A DNA stretch of 64,000 nt from Scopulibacillus darangshiensis (GCF_004341035.1 NZ_SLXK01000002.1:168488-232487), one strand, 5' to 3'; positions 35,102 through 44,956 are shown, numbered from the stretch's first letter. The notes: generated from the sequence alone by a model not told the origin. Translations and numbers: made by a program.

Positions 35102-36274
35102 TTAGGTTTTCACCTTGCCATACCGGCCTGCTCCGCCGGTGCCAAGAGAGAGTTTTCCATTTCTTGCTTTAATAATCAGATCAGCTGTCAGGCTGCCGAC
35201 GACAGCTTCCAAATGCTTGCGATTTACCTGATGCATCACTGCCATTTCCGTTCCGAAATGGTTAAGCAACTTCTCTAGTGTCTTCGGACCAACTTTAGGA
35301 ATAAAATCAAGAGGCACTTGATGAACATAGGGAGGGCGGTTGGGTGTAAGAGATGATGGCTCTTCTTTTAATTCCTGCAGTCGGTTGTACACACCTTTTA
35401 TGACCCTTTTATTACCGCATGAAGGACAGGGATTGCCCTTTTGATGTTCCTCGAGAAGTGTAAAGCATTCACTGCAGCAAGTCTTATGATATTTGCCTAG
35501 AAGCGGATTTAACCCGTAGTTTTCCGCTACACCTCTTCCCTCACAATTTTTTAATGCGAGCTGGAATTCTTTAAATGTCGGCGCTTCAAGCCGTAATTTC
35601 TGGTATTCCCGAGCAATTTTCTTTAATGAATGGGCATCGGAATTGGTTAAGAAGGTAAACTGATGAAGCTCTGGAATCTGATCGGCCATATCTGTATCAG
35701 AGCTTAAACCAAGCTCCACGGCATCTATCAGATCTTTATCAAATATTTCGGTGATGCTGGATTTGACCCCCGAACCATATAAACTTTTAAATGGTGTAAA
35801 AATGTGGGCTGGAATAAATAAGCCTCCGAGCTCCTTCACCTTTTGCTGCAGCACTTTAGGCTCGCCATAAAACCTTTGGGTACTGAGCGAAATATTTGTC
35901 ATGTGCCTAGCAAGCCAACAACTGAAATCTTTCATTATGTCAAGCGAGGGCATAAATGCGAGAACGTGAAGAGGCCCCTGCGTTGATGAAGCATTCAGTT
36001 CAATCTCCGCACCTAGAAACAATGTTGTATGGCCATAACGGATCCCGCCGTCATCAAGCTCCTGTACAACACCCTGCTGAAGCATTTCTTCAAGCTGCAC
36101 TAGGACCTCCGGAACTTGGGAATCGATGACACCAACAATATCTATCCCTTTTCTCTCGGAGGCTTCCTCTAAAATATTATCGATCGTCAAGCTTTTAGCA
36201 CCTGTAATTTTAACAGGTTTACCGCTCATTGTCCGGCCAATGTGGATGTGCATATCGGCAAAATACGTGTTCAT
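35102..36274 (-). CDS. endonuclease Q family DNA repair nuclease (YqxK-like)
   Basis: 390 aa. N-terminal PHP metal-dependent domain (FADMHIHIG, HIFTPFKS, TNSDAHSL), a four-cysteine zinc finger (CCSEC...CPSC), then a helix-hairpin-helix (DFIPKVGPKTLEKLL). This order matches EndoQ, which nicks 5' of deaminated bases and abasic sites, and YqxK of B. subtilis, which has that activity. In tandem with nudF and tag, also DNA- and nucleotide-damage genes. It ends with glycines and lysines. Confidence 0.88.
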   Translation of the reverse strand: MNTYFADMHIHIGRTMSGKPVKITGAKSLTIDNILEEASERKGIDIVGVIDSQVPEVLVQLEEMLQQGVVQELDDGGIRYGHTTLFLGAEIELNASSTQGPLHVLAFMPSLDIMKDFSCWLARHMTNISLSTQRFYGEPKVLQQKVKELGGLFIPAHIFTPFKSLYGSGVKSSITEIFDKDLIDAVELGLSSDTDMADQIPELHQFTFLTNSDAHSLKKIAREYQKLRLEAPTFKEFQLALKNCEGRGVAENYGLNPLLGKYHKTCCSECFTLLEEHQKGNPCPSCGNKRVIKGVYNRLQELKEEPSSLTPNRPPYVHQVPLDFIPKVGPKTLEKLLNHFGTEMAVMHQVNRKHLEAVVGSLTADLIIKARNGKLSLGTGGAGRYGKVKT

Positions 36275-36288
36275 ACTATAACTTCCTT

Positions 36289-36828
36289 TTATTTTGAAAA
36301 TAAGAGCTGCATATACTGTACAGCATAGACCGTTTTTGCATCATAAATACGTCGGTCACGAATCATTTCAAGGGCTTTATTCAAATCAACCTCGCAGTTT
36401 TCTAAGAATTCGTCCTCATCCAGGTGACGCTCACCCTGAATTAGAGAATCTGTAAAATAAATATGCACCAGTTCGTTTGCGAAACCTGGTGATGTATAGA
36501 AAGAAACAAGATGTTGAAGCTCGTTGCAGCGGTAACCCGTTTCCTCCTCTAGTTCGCGGATGGCGGATTCCCGTGGATCCTCGCCTTTTTCCAGTTTTCC
36601 GGCTGGAATTTCGAAAATTGTCCTCTCAAGCGGTTTGCGAAACTGTTTGACTAAAACAAGCTTGTCTTCCGCTGTTTTTGCAATGACAGCCACCGCTCCC
36701 GGATGTTCTATGATTTCCCGACGTCCGGTATGCCCGTTTGGAAGCTCTACATCTTCTATTTTAAGATTAATGATTTTTCCCTCGTAAATCGTTTTGGATT
36801 GAATCGTCTTTTCGTTTAAATCAGTCAA
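36289..36828 (-). CDS. nudF: ADP-ribose pyrophosphatase, Nudix, TTG start
   Basis: 179 aa. Complete Nudix box at about residues 77-99 (GKLEKGEDPRESAIRELEEETGY) followed by SFYTSPGFANE. Hydrolyses ADP-ribose to AMP and ribose 5-phosphate. An open frame reaches 36927, but AAAGGA lies 8 nt before a TTG at 36828, giving MTDLNEKTI like B. subtilis NudF. The TTG overlaps the tag stop by 8 bp. Confidence 0.92.
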   Translation of the reverse strand: MTDLNEKTIQSKTIYEGKIINLKIEDVELPNGHTGRREIIEHPGAVAVIAKTAEDKLVLVKQFRKPLERTIFEIPAGKLEKGEDPRESAIRELEEETGYRCNELQHLVSFYTSPGFANELVHIYFTDSLIQGERHLDEDEFLENCEVDLNKALEMIRDRRIYDAKTVYAVQYMQLLFSK

Positions 36829-37399
36829 AGTCCTCGTCCTTTCTAATGTCATTGTAGCAAAAACAGTCAATAAGATGATCATTGACCATCCCAGACGCCT
36901 GCATGAAAGCATAACAAATCGTTTCACCGACGAATTTAAATCCGCGTTTCTTTAAATCTTTACTCATTGCCTTGGACAGTTCGGTGAAAGCCGGCACGTC
37001 CTCATGTTTTTCATAAGCATTAATAATGGGCTTGCCATCCACGAATGACCAAATATAATCACTGAAATTTCCGTATTCCTTCCTGACCTCGAGATATACT
37101 TTTGCATTGTTGATGATTGCCTCAATTTTGCGGCGGTTGCGGATGATGCCCTTGTCCTGTAATAGCTGATTCACCTTTTCCTCGGTGTATTTTGCAATGA
37201 CATCCGCTTGAAAATGATCAAAGGCCTGCCTGTAATTCTCCCTTCGTTTTAAAATAGTGATCCAGCTAAGTCCGGCCTGCATGCCCTCAAGACACAACAT
37301 TTCAAATAATTTATCGCTGTCGTAAAGGGGTCTTCCCCATTCCTTATCATGATAGCTTATGTAAATTGGCTCATCTGTCACCCATTCACATCTTTTCAT
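36821..37399 (-). CDS. tag: DNA-3-methyladenine glycosylase I
   Basis: 192 aa. The zinc ligands align with E. coli Tag numbering: Cys4, His17, His175 and Cys179; GMQAGLSWITILKRREN and the HhH region follow. Excises 3-methyladenine. ATG at 37399, with GAGGTG 7 nt upstream; a GTG at 37405 is also in frame. First of a tag-nudF-endoQ cluster. No promoter was recognised with confidence. Confidence 0.94.
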   Translation of the reverse strand: MKRCEWVTDEPIYISYHDKEWGRPLYDSDKLFEMLCLEGMQAGLSWITILKRRENYRQAFDHFQADVIAKYTEEKVNQLLQDKGIIRNRRKIEAIINNAKVYLEVRKEYGNFSDYIWSFVDGKPIINAYEKHEDVPAFTELSKAMSKDLKKRGFKFVGETICYAFMQASGMVNDHLIDCFCYNDIRKDEDFD

Positions 37400-37433
37400 T
37401 TTCACACCTCATTTTACTCGTTCTCATTAAAGG

Positions 37434-37528
37434 ATAAAGAAAACTTGGCTTTTCGCCAAGCCCTTTATGGCGAAAACCTTAGTTGCACTTATGTGCGTAA
37501 GAAAGTTCATACTTTCTTATTAACTAAC
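37434..37528 (+). repeat. dispersed repeat B, copy 2
   Basis: Starts AAAGAAAACTTGGCTTTTC with hairpin CTTGGC/GCCAAG, then TTATGGCGAAAACCTTAGTT, and continues with AAGAAAGT/ACTTTCTT instead of the ATTCTTAAAG end of copy 1. In the divergent tag/akr intergenic region. Confidence 0.75.
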
Positions 37529-37552
37529 AAACACGACCCCTTCCGATCGACT

Positions 37553-37582
37553 TTGCAGGCTCATTTCTTTTATAATTATAAT
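37553..37582 (+). promoter_or_regulatory. candidate promoter of the aldo/keto reductase
   Basis: TTGCAG (37553-37558), 18 bp, TATAAT (37577-37582), 8 nt before the AGGAGG site; the leader would be very short. Confidence 0.45.
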
Positions 37583-37604
37583 AGTGAAAAAAAGGAGGAA
37601 AATG

Positions 37605-38516
37605 ATGAACAAAAATCAGCTTGGTTCTTCCGATCTTTATGTAAGTGAAATAGGATTTGGCTCAATGTCGCTTCCGCAAAATGAAAAAGAAGCGATATAT
37701 CTTGTTGAAAAGGCGATTGATGAAGGCATTAATTTTATCGACACAGCTGACTTGTATGATTTCGGCCGCATTGAAGAAGTGCTTGGCAAGGCATTAAAAG
37801 GGAAAAGAGAAAAGGTCATTCTGACAACAAAGGCGGGCAACCATTGGGAGCCGGGCCGTGACGGCTGGTATTGGGATCCGTCCAAGGCATACATTAAAGA
37901 AGCTGTAAAAAAGAGTCTTATGCGTCTTAAGACGGATTATATCGATCTCTACCAATTACACGGCGGCACGATCGATGACCCTATTGATGAAACAATAGAT
38001 GCTTTTGAAGAATTAAAGCAAGAAGGTGTGATACGGCATTACGGCATTAGCTCGATACGGCCGAATGTTATCCGGGAATATGTGAAGAGATCAACGATAG
38101 TATCCGTATTAATGCAATACAGCATTCTTGACCGCCGGCCTGAGGAAGAGATGCTTGCTCTTCTGAAAGAAAACAATATTAGTGTGATAGCCCGGGGGCC
38201 TGTGGCCAAGGGGATCCTATCAGACGGCGGCTTAGACAAAATATCTGATCGAGGCTTTCTGGATTACAACAAAGATGAGCTGCAGCAACTGTTCGGTGAG
38301 TATAAGAAAGCTTCAGATCCAAATCGCTCTTTGTCACAAACAGCCATACGCTATTGTCTATCCCACCCGGCTGTTGCATCAGCTATACCTGGTGCAAGCA
38401 AAGAAAGCCAATTACTTGAGAATGTTAATACGGTTAATACACCGGAATTATCTTCGGATGAATTAAAAGCCATTCACAATTTATCAAAAGCTAACACTTA
38501 TAAACAGCATAGGTGA
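37605..38516 (+). CDS. aldo/keto reductase (YqkF-like)
   Basis: 303 aa TIM-barrel oxidoreductase. Asp in FIDTADLYDFG, Tyr in the same segment, Lys in LTTKAGNHW and His in DLYQLHGGTIDDP form the active site; NADPH contacts are in the C-terminal AIPGASKESQ. The ATG at 37605 has AGGAGG at 7 nt. YqkF lies next to nudF in B. subtilis, supporting orthology. Physiological substrate unknown. Confidence 0.9.
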   Translation: MNKNQLGSSDLYVSEIGFGSMSLPQNEKEAIYLVEKAIDEGINFIDTADLYDFGRIEEVLGKALKGKREKVILTTKAGNHWEPGRDGWYWDPSKAYIKEAVKKSLMRLKTDYIDLYQLHGGTIDDPIDETIDAFEELKQEGVIRHYGISSIRPNVIREYVKRSTIVSVLMQYSILDRRPEEEMLALLKENNISVIARGPVAKGILSDGGLDKISDRGFLDYNKDELQQLFGEYKKASDPNRSLSQTAIRYCLSHPAVASAIPGASKESQLLENVNTVNTPELSSDELKAIHNLSKANTYKQHR

Positions 38517-38517
38517 A

Positions 38518-38548
38518 GAATGCCGCCCAAAAAATGTGGGCGGCATTC
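38518..38548. terminator. shared convergent terminator
   Basis: Perfect 12-bp stem (GAATGCCGCCCA/TGGGCGGCATTC) with a 7-nt loop, ahead of T-rich sequence. It serves the reductase on the plus strand and the thiolase on the minus strand. Confidence 0.88.
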
Positions 38549-38551
38549 ATT

Positions 38552-39736
38552 TTATTCATTCATATTTTTGATAATCATGGCGATCCCCTGACCGCCGCCT
38601 ATGCATAGGCTGGCCAATCCGTAACGGCAGCCGCGTTCCCTTAATTCATAAGCTAACGATAACAATATTCGCGAACCGCTTGCTCCGACAGGGTGTCCTA
38701 AGGCGATCGCTCCGCCGTTAACATTCGTGATATCGCGGTCAAGCCCTAACTCTTTCTCAACAGCAAGATATTGTGCAGCAAAAGCCTCATTTACTTCTAT
38801 CAGGCTGATGTCAGATAACTGCAGCCCCGCACGGCTTAGGGCTTGCTTGATTGCCGGTACAGGGCCAATGCCCATATAATTAGGATCAACACCGGCGATC
38901 CCCCATGAGACGATTTCAGCAAGTGGTTGTCGGTTTCTTGCATTAACAAATTGGTCCGAAGCCAGGACCAGCGCTGCCGCCCCATCGTTAATACCGCTTG
39001 AGTTCCCTGCGGTAACCGTCCCGTCTTTTTTAAAGGTTGGTTTCAAAGATACCAGTTGATCAGCACTCGTGCCCGCCCGTATATGCTCATCCTTATCTAC
39101 CAGGCCTTTTTTGGTGGAAACCGGTGTTATTTCCTTTGCAAAACGGCCGTTGTTACGAGCTTCTGCCGCACGCATGTGACTAAGGTAAGCGAACTCATCC
39201 TGTTCTTTACGGGAAATATCATATTTCTGTGCCAAATTCTCTGCGGTCATGCCCATACCGACACCGGTATAAGCATCTGTCAGCGTGTTCAGCAGCATAT
39301 CCTCTAGGACGACAGAACCGAATTTAGCACCGTTTGCTCTCGTTTTAAAATCAGCGTGCGGACTCATTGACATGTTTTCCGCGCCGCCGACAAGAGCCGT
39401 CTGTGCCTCGCCCAGCATCATGCTTTGTGCGGCAGAGATGGCAGCCTGCAAGCCTGATCCGCACAAACGGTTTACCGTCAATGCCGGTTTTTCTTGGGGA
39501 ACACCGCTATAGAGAGCAATGTGTCTGGCAAGATAGACTGCGCTTGTACTTGTGTGTATGACATTGCCAAATACAGCCTGCTCAATATCCTTGGCATCAA
39601 CTTTTGCTTTGTCCAGTGCTGCTTTGGAAGCCGTCACACCCAAGTCGGTACTGCTCACATTTTTTAACGACCCGGCGAAACCGCCAAAAGCTGTTCTTGC
39701 CCCATCAAGCAAATAGACTTTTTCCATTTGATTCAC
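38552..39736 (-). CDS. acetyl-CoA acetyltransferase (thiolase), second copy
   Basis: 394 aa. Nucleophile Cys in NRLCGSGLQAAI, His in ALGHPVGASGSRI, and Cys in CIGGGQGIAM are all present. Condenses or cleaves acetoacetyl-CoA or a related 3-oxoacyl-CoA. Last gene of the acetoacetate operon; the first gene is another thiolase of similar length. Two in one operon suggests different chain lengths. Confidence 0.92.
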   Translation of the reverse strand: MNQMEKVYLLDGARTAFGGFAGSLKNVSSTDLGVTASKAALDKAKVDAKDIEQAVFGNVIHTSTSAVYLARHIALYSGVPQEKPALTVNRLCGSGLQAAISAAQSMMLGEAQTALVGGAENMSMSPHADFKTRANGAKFGSVVLEDMLLNTLTDAYTGVGMGMTAENLAQKYDISRKEQDEFAYLSHMRAAEARNNGRFAKEITPVSTKKGLVDKDEHIRAGTSADQLVSLKPTFKKDGTVTAGNSSGINDGAAALVLASDQFVNARNRQPLAEIVSWGIAGVDPNYMGIGPVPAIKQALSRAGLQLSDISLIEVNEAFAAQYLAVEKELGLDRDITNVNGGAIALGHPVGASGSRILLSLAYELRERGCRYGLASLCIGGGQGIAMIIKNMNE

Positions 39737-39742
39737 CTTCTT

Positions 39743-41062
39743 TTATAAGAGTAATAGCCCCGCGCCTATAATCACACCGCCGACAACAAGGACAATAAGA
39801 CAAAAGCCCATAATGTCTTTGGCCTTCAACCCTGCAATTGCCAAAGCCGGCAACGCCCAAAACGGCTGGACCATATTCGTCCAGGCATCACCCCAGGCGA
39901 CGGCCATCGCCGTTTTCGCTGGATCAACACCTAAGGCTTTGGTCGCTTCAAGCATGACGGGAGCTTGAACCGCCCATTGTCCTCCGCCAGAAGGAACAAA
40001 GAAATTCACGATCCCTGCGCTGATGAACGTAAATAACGGAAAGGTAAAAGCATTGGATATATGAACAAACCACTCTGATAATTGTGCCGCAAGGCCAGAG
40101 TCAACCATCATTCCCATAATCCCTGCGTAAAATGGAAACTGCAAAATAATGCCGCCTGCTCCGGTCACAGCTTCTTTAACGGCTGCCAGATAGCGTTTTG
40201 GCGTTTTGTGCAGGATAATGCCGACAAACAAAAAGGCGAAATTAACGACATCAATATTTAATGTTGAACCGTTGACAAAGTAATAGATGACGAAGGCAAT
40301 GCCTAATAATCCGATGATCATAGAAAGCCATACGCTGTTTTCAAGCTTTTCGGCGGGAGTGTTTGCATCTGCTTGATCAAGGACAGCAGCGGTCTCCGTT
40401 TCTTCAAGGAGCTTAGGATCAATAGCATAGCCGTGGTCTTTTTGCAGCATCAGACGGTTAATGATTGGAATAACAATGAATAATGCAATGACAATGGCCA
40501 AATTGAAGGATGAAAAAATGGTTTGGGAGGTTGGAATAACACCAATCATTTTCTCGGCAAAATGGCCCGGTGTTGCAATCGTAAGAGGAATGGAACCCGA
40601 CAAGCCGCCATGCCATACAAGGAAACCGGAATAGGCACTGGCAATTAACAGCCGGTAATCAACATTTTTTACTTTTTTGGCAAGCTCAATTGAAAATAAC
40701 GCTCCGATGACCAATCCAAAGCCCCAATTGATCCAGCTTGCTAATAAGGATACGAGCGTGACGACGATAATCGCTGTCCCAGGTTTGTTCACCTTGCCAG
40801 CCATTTTTTTCAGAAGGGTCTGAAACAACGGGCTTTTTGCCAAAACATAGCCAGTGACCAAAATGAGCACCATCTGCATGGAAAAAGCGAGCAGACCCCA
40901 AAAGCCGCCGCCCCAATAAGATACCATCTTAACCGGGGAGCTGCCGGTAATAATAATTCCAAAGATAAAGACGACAAACGTTAAAAGAATGACAAAGAGG
41001 AACGGATCTGGCAGATACCGTTCCATTAACTTATTTGAAGCTGCTGTTATCTTTTTTAGCAT
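39743..41062 (-). CDS. short-chain fatty acid transporter, AtoE family
   Basis: 439 aa, about 11 membrane segments. PDPFLFVILLTFVVF at the start and FVPSGGGQWAVQAPVM are typical of the AtoE/TIGR00366 group. Predicted to import acetoacetate or short-chain acids for the CoA-transferase encoded just upstream in the operon. Confidence 0.88.
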   Translation of the reverse strand: MLKKITAASNKLMERYLPDPFLFVILLTFVVFIFGIIITGSSPVKMVSYWGGGFWGLLAFSMQMVLILVTGYVLAKSPLFQTLLKKMAGKVNKPGTAIIVVTLVSLLASWINWGFGLVIGALFSIELAKKVKNVDYRLLIASAYSGFLVWHGGLSGSIPLTIATPGHFAEKMIGVIPTSQTIFSSFNLAIVIALFIVIPIINRLMLQKDHGYAIDPKLLEETETAAVLDQADANTPAEKLENSVWLSMIIGLLGIAFVIYYFVNGSTLNIDVVNFAFLFVGIILHKTPKRYLAAVKEAVTGAGGIILQFPFYAGIMGMMVDSGLAAQLSEWFVHISNAFTFPLFTFISAGIVNFFVPSGGGQWAVQAPVMLEATKALGVDPAKTAMAVAWGDAWTNMVQPFWALPALAIAGLKAKDIMGFCLIVLVVGGVIIGAGLLLL

Positions 41063-41088
41063 TAGTCCCCTCTCCTAATCCTTAATGT

Positions 41089-41763
41089 TTAAAAAGCATC
41101 AAGAGCAACATCGTCAGGGATGATTAGTTCAGGCTCTGTTGATTGGATCACCTCTTCAACAGTGCAGCCTTTTGCGACTTCGGCAAGTTTAAGTCCTTGT
41201 TCAGTCACGTCAATCACGGCCCGGTCTGTAATAATCCGGTTAACGACACCTTTCCCAGTCAGCGGCAAGGAGCATTTATTTAGGATTTTGGGGGCACCGT
41301 TCTTATTGACATGATCCATGATGACAATAATTCTTTTGGCGCCGTGCACAAGGTCCATGGCACCTCCCATACCTTTAATCATTTTGCCTGGAATCATCCA
41401 ATTTGCTAAATCGCCCTTAGCGGATATCTCCATACCCCCGAGAATGGCCAAATTGATGTGCCCGCCCCGGATCATGGCGAAAGATTCCGCACTGCTAAAA
41501 TAAGCCGCCCCTTTGGTTGCTGTGACGGTTTCTTTGCCCGCATTAATCAAGTCCGGATCAACCTCATTCTTTTCCGGAAAAGGGCCGATGCCAAGCAACC
41601 CGTTTTCTGATTGCAGAACAACTTCTTTATTATCGGAAATGTAGTTGGCCACCATTGTTGGCATACCAATGCCGAGATTCACATAATAACCATCTTTTAT
41701 TTCCTTTTCCGCCCGGCGTGCAATGCGTTCGCGTTTTTTGGCTTTATCTTCTACCATAACCAT
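41089..41763 (-). CDS. scoB: 3-oxoacid CoA-transferase, subunit B
   Basis: 224 aa. Active-site Glu53 in [11 protein letters not shown], after [17 protein letters not shown]. Transfers CoA from succinyl-CoA or acetyl-CoA to acetoacetate. GGAGGT lies 10 nt before the ATG. Pairs with the A subunit 32 bp upstream. The AtoA and succinyl-type families cannot be separated here. Confidence 0.92.
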   Translation of the reverse strand: MVMVEDKAKKRERIARRAEKEIKDGYYVNLGIGMPTMVANYISDNKEVVLQSENGLLGIGPFPEKNEVDPDLINAGKETVTATKGAAYFSSAESFAMIRGGHINLAILGGMEISAKGDLANWMIPGKMIKGMGGAMDLVHGAKRIIVIMDHVNKNGAPKILNKCSLPLTGKGVVNRIITDRAVIDVTEQGLKLAEVAKGCTVEEVIQSTEPELIIPDDVALDAF

Positions 41764-41795
41764 CTTAAAAACAACCTCCCTTTATAAATATACTG

Positions 41796-42485
41796 TTATT
41801 GACTGACGGTCAGACGTTCAATCCGTTTTTCCTGCTCACCTTTAACCAATTTCTGAACATAAATGCTTGGTGTATGAATAAGGTCCGGTTCCAGCTCACC
41901 TGTCTCAAACAGCTCTTCAACTTCCGCAATAGTGACTTTCCCCGCTGTGGCAATCATTGGGTTAAAGTTGCGTGCTGTCTTGTTATAAATGAGATTCCCC
42001 ATCTTATCGCCCTTTGCCGCGCGGACCAGACTAAAATCAGCGGTCATGCCATACTCAAGAAGGTACTCTTTGCCATCAAAACTTCTTACTTCCCGCCCCT
42101 CGGCTAATGGTGTTCCAACGGCAGCCGGGGTATAGAACGCCGGGATGCCTGCACCGCCGGCTCTAATCCGCTCTGCCAAAGTTCCTTGAGGAATTAACTC
42201 AACCTCAAGCTCCCCCGCCAGGACCTGTCTTTCAAACTCCTTATTTTCACCAACATAGGAGCCGACCATTTTCTTTATTTGTTTGTTCCTCAGTAAAAGG
42301 CCGAGCCCCCAGTCATCGACACCGCAGTTGTTTGAAACGACAGTGAGATCCTTGACTCCTGATGCTGCGAGTGCTTTTATTAAATTTTCTGGTATACCGA
42401 CAAGCCCGAAGCCCCCGACCATGAGTGTAGCTCCGTCCTTAATGTCTTTAATCGCATCTTCAAAACTATTGCATATTGTTTTCAT
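41796..42485 (-). CDS. scoA: 3-oxoacid CoA-transferase, subunit A
   Basis: 229 aa. [20 protein letters not shown] near the start is the family CoA-binding segment, followed by [15 protein letters not shown] and [15 protein letters not shown]. Forms the heteromer with ScoB. GGAGAGGAG ribosome binding site. Confidence 0.92.
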   Translation of the reverse strand: MKTICNSFEDAIKDIKDGATLMVGGFGLVGIPENLIKALAASGVKDLTVVSNNCGVDDWGLGLLLRNKQIKKMVGSYVGENKEFERQVLAGELEVELIPQGTLAERIRAGGAGIPAFYTPAAVGTPLAEGREVRSFDGKEYLLEYGMTADFSLVRAAKGDKMGNLIYNKTARNFNPMIATAGKVTIAEVEELFETGELEPDLIHTPSIYVQKLVKGEQEKRIERLTVSQ

Positions 42486-42506
42486 TTATTCTGCTCCTCT
42501 CCTCGG

Positions 42507-43700
42507 TTATACTTCTTCTCGTTCAACAATCGTCGCAACACCTTGTCCGCCGCCGATGCACAATGTTGCTAAGCCATATGTGACGCCGCGCCGGTTCATT
42601 TCATGCAGAAGAGTGACGAGGATTCTGGCCCCGCTCGCACCGATTGGATGACCGAGTGCAATGGCCCCGCCGTTAACATTTAAAATGGATGGATCAATTT
42701 CAAGCTCCTTGCCGACTGCTAATGACTGGGCCGCGAAGGCTTCATTGGCTTCGATAAGCTGCAAATCAGCCATTGATAAGCCGCTTTTTTCCAACGCTTT
42801 TTTTACCGCCGGCACTGGACCGATCCCCATCACACTTGGATCAACAGCACCGTTGCTATTAGCTTTAATTACCGCAAGCGGCTTGAGACCTGCTTCCTCT
42901 GCTTTTTTCCTGCTCATAAGCACGAACGCCGCTGCTCCGTCGTTAATTCCTGAAGCATTCCCTGCCGTGACACTGCCTTCCTTTTTAAATGCGGCGCGCA
43001 GTTTGCCAAGTCCCTCTGCAGTTGTTCCTTTTCTTGGATGTTCGTCAACTTTAAACACAACTGGATCACCTTTTCTTTGTGGAATGGTGACCGGGACGAT
43101 CTCATCTTCAAAGACGCCTTCTTCAATTGCTTTAACTGCTTTTTGCTGACTGACAGCCGCAAAAGCATCTTGTTCTTCTCTTGTTAATTCATAGCGGTCA
43201 CAAAGGTTTTCTGCAGTGACACCCATATGATAATCGTTAAAGGCGCACCAAAGGCCATCTTTGATCATGCTGTCAATCAGTTTGCCATCACCCATCCGAT
43301 ATCCCGAACGCGCTTTATCAAGTAAGTAAGGTGCCTGGGTCATATTCTCCATACCGCCGGCAACGATTAGGTCAGCGTCACCAAGCATGATGGCTTGAGA
43401 AGCGAGATGAACCGCTTTAAGTCCGGATCCGCAAACCTTATTGATCGTCATCGCCGGGACTGTTTCAGGCAGCCCCGCCTGAATGGAAGCCTGACGTGCC
43501 GGATTTTGCCCAAGACCGGCTTGAAGGACATTTCCCATAATGACTTCATCGACCTCTTCTTTATTAGCCCCGGCCCTCCCCAGTGCTTCTTCAATCACAA
43601 TGGCTCCGAGCTTGGGTGCAGCTACGTCCGCAAGTGATCCGTTAAATTGACCAATCGCTGTTCTTACAGCGCTGACAATAACAACATCATTATTTGCCAT
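42507..43700 (-). CDS. acetyl-CoA acetyltransferase (thiolase), first gene of operon
   Basis: 397 aa. Catalytic Cys in [13 protein letters not shown], His in [13 protein letters not shown], Cys in CIGGGQGVA. Closest in form to biosynthetic and degradative acetoacetyl-CoA thiolases. Promoter-proximal gene of the acetoacetate operon. A near-consensus cre site lies 22 bp before its start, implying carbon catabolite control. Confidence 0.93.
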   Translation of the reverse strand: MANNDVVIVSAVRTAIGQFNGSLADVAAPKLGAIVIEEALGRAGANKEEVDEVIMGNVLQAGLGQNPARQASIQAGLPETVPAMTINKVCGSGLKAVHLASQAIMLGDADLIVAGGMENMTQAPYLLDKARSGYRMGDGKLIDSMIKDGLWCAFNDYHMGVTAENLCDRYELTREEQDAFAAVSQQKAVKAIEEGVFEDEIVPVTIPQRKGDPVVFKVDEHPRKGTTAEGLGKLRAAFKKEGSVTAGNASGINDGAAAFVLMSRKKAEEAGLKPLAVIKANSNGAVDPSVMGIGPVPAVKKALEKSGLSMADLQLIEANEAFAAQSLAVGKELEIDPSILNVNGGAIALGHPIGASGARILVTLLHEMNRRGVTYGLATLCIGGGQGVATIVEREEV

Positions 43701-43721
43701 GAATAGTCCTCCTTTATAGAA

Positions 43722-43735
43722 ATAAAACGCTTACA
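43722..43735 (-). promoter_or_regulatory. cre-like site upstream of the thiolase operon
   Basis: Minus strand TGTAAGCGTTTTAT fits the CcpA consensus except the last two bases. It sits between the start codon and the presumed promoter, a roadblock position. Confidence 0.55.
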
Positions 43736-43764
43736 CCTATTATGATACTAAAAAAAATATTATT

Positions 43765-43796
43765 TTTCATTTTAATTTAAAAATATTAAAATGAAA
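43765..43796. promoter_or_regulatory. 12-bp perfect inverted repeat between divergent genes
   Basis: Arms TTTCATTTTAAT and ATTAAAATGAAA are 8 bp apart, between the thiolase operon and HMG-CoA lyase. An operator shared by both transcription units is the simplest reading. No regulator gene is adjacent. Confidence 0.55.
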
Positions 43797-43885
43797 GGTC
43801 CTTGAATTGTGATTTCATTTGCGAACCGATAAAATAGAACTGTATGTATTTATATTTGGTAAACTGCCCATAAGGAGGAACCGAA

Positions 43886-44794
43886 ATGTCGCTGCCCAAA
43901 GAAGTTACGATGATTGAAGTTGGTCCGCGCGATGGCCTGCAAAATGAAAAAAGCTTGATTCCGACCGAAGTAAAAATCGCATTCATTAATGCTTTAAAGG
44001 ATGCTGGTCTTAAAGAAATGGAACTGACCTCTTTTGTTTCACCCAAATGGGTTCCGCAAATGAAGGATGCCGAAGCTGTTTTAGAACACTGCTTGGATAA
44101 GCGCCGTAATTTTGTCCTCGCACCAAACCAAAAGGGTGTGGAGCGATTTTATCAATCAGGGGCGGGTCACATCGCTGTGTTTGTTGGTGTGTCCGATTCC
44201 TTTAACAAGAAAAATATTAATAAAACCACGGAAGAAAGCATGATCGAGTTAAAGCCTTTGATCCGGGATTTAAAAGAAAACGGCAAATTTGTCCGCGCCT
44301 GCATTTCAACAGCTTTCTTTTGCCCCTATGAAGGAAAAGTTTCTATAGAGGATACGGTAAAGCTTTGTGAAACATTTGCGGCATACGGGGTTGATGAACT
44401 GAGTGTTGCCGATACGGTCGGCATGGCTAACCCGAAGCATGTTCACGAGCTATTTACAGTCCTTAAGCCGTCTCTTCCTGAAAGCGTTCTCTTGACCGGC
44501 CACTTTCATAATACCCGCGGGATGGCTCTTGCTAATATCTATGCGAGTCTTGAAGCCGGCATCAGCCGTTTCGACAGCTCGGCAGGCGGACTCGGCGGCT
44601 GCCCGTTCGCACCGGGGGCAAGCGGGAATGTTGCGACTGAAGATGTGCTCTTCATGCTTGCGGAAATGGAAATTGAGACAGGGGTAAATATTGAGAAAGT
44701 TGTGAGTGCTGTGGATCTTGTGGCCCCATATATGTCAAGACCGCTGGACAGCAAAATCTATCATTTGCGCGAAAATATTAAACAGAAGGGTTAA
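43886..44794 (+). CDS. hydroxymethylglutaryl-CoA lyase
   Basis: 302 aa TIM-barrel lyase. EVGPRDGLQNEKSLIP at the start, HFHNTRGMALANIYA for the metal, and the signature GGLGGCPFAPGASGNVATED with the catalytic Cys. Splits HMG-CoA to acetoacetate and acetyl-CoA in leucine degradation. Acetoacetate is the substrate of the divergent CoA-transferase operon. GGAGG lies 7 nt before the ATG. Confidence 0.94.
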   Translation: MSLPKEVTMIEVGPRDGLQNEKSLIPTEVKIAFINALKDAGLKEMELTSFVSPKWVPQMKDAEAVLEHCLDKRRNFVLAPNQKGVERFYQSGAGHIAVFVGVSDSFNKKNINKTTEESMIELKPLIRDLKENGKFVRACISTAFFCPYEGKVSIEDTVKLCETFAAYGVDELSVADTVGMANPKHVHELFTVLKPSLPESVLLTGHFHNTRGMALANIYASLEAGISRFDSSAGGLGGCPFAPGASGNVATEDVLFMLAEMEIETGVNIEKVVSAVDLVAPYMSRPLDSKIYHLRENIKQKG

Positions 44795-44956
44795 CTTATT
44801 AAGGACAAAAAAGCATCATTGCAGCCTGTGCCGGAGCAGCGGTGGCCAGCTCTTCAAATCCCGGGGATCTTAAATCAGGAAATTTTTATCATGATTCATT
44901 TTTTGCTATGATGGGATTATAAAGGATAGCATAATCTCGAAAGGAAGATGACCAAG

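Noticed and set aside
37349-37648. 99-codon plus-strand frame across the tag/aldo-keto reductase gap
   Set aside because: It runs antisense into tag, through repeat B and out of frame into the reductase; no ribosome binding site.
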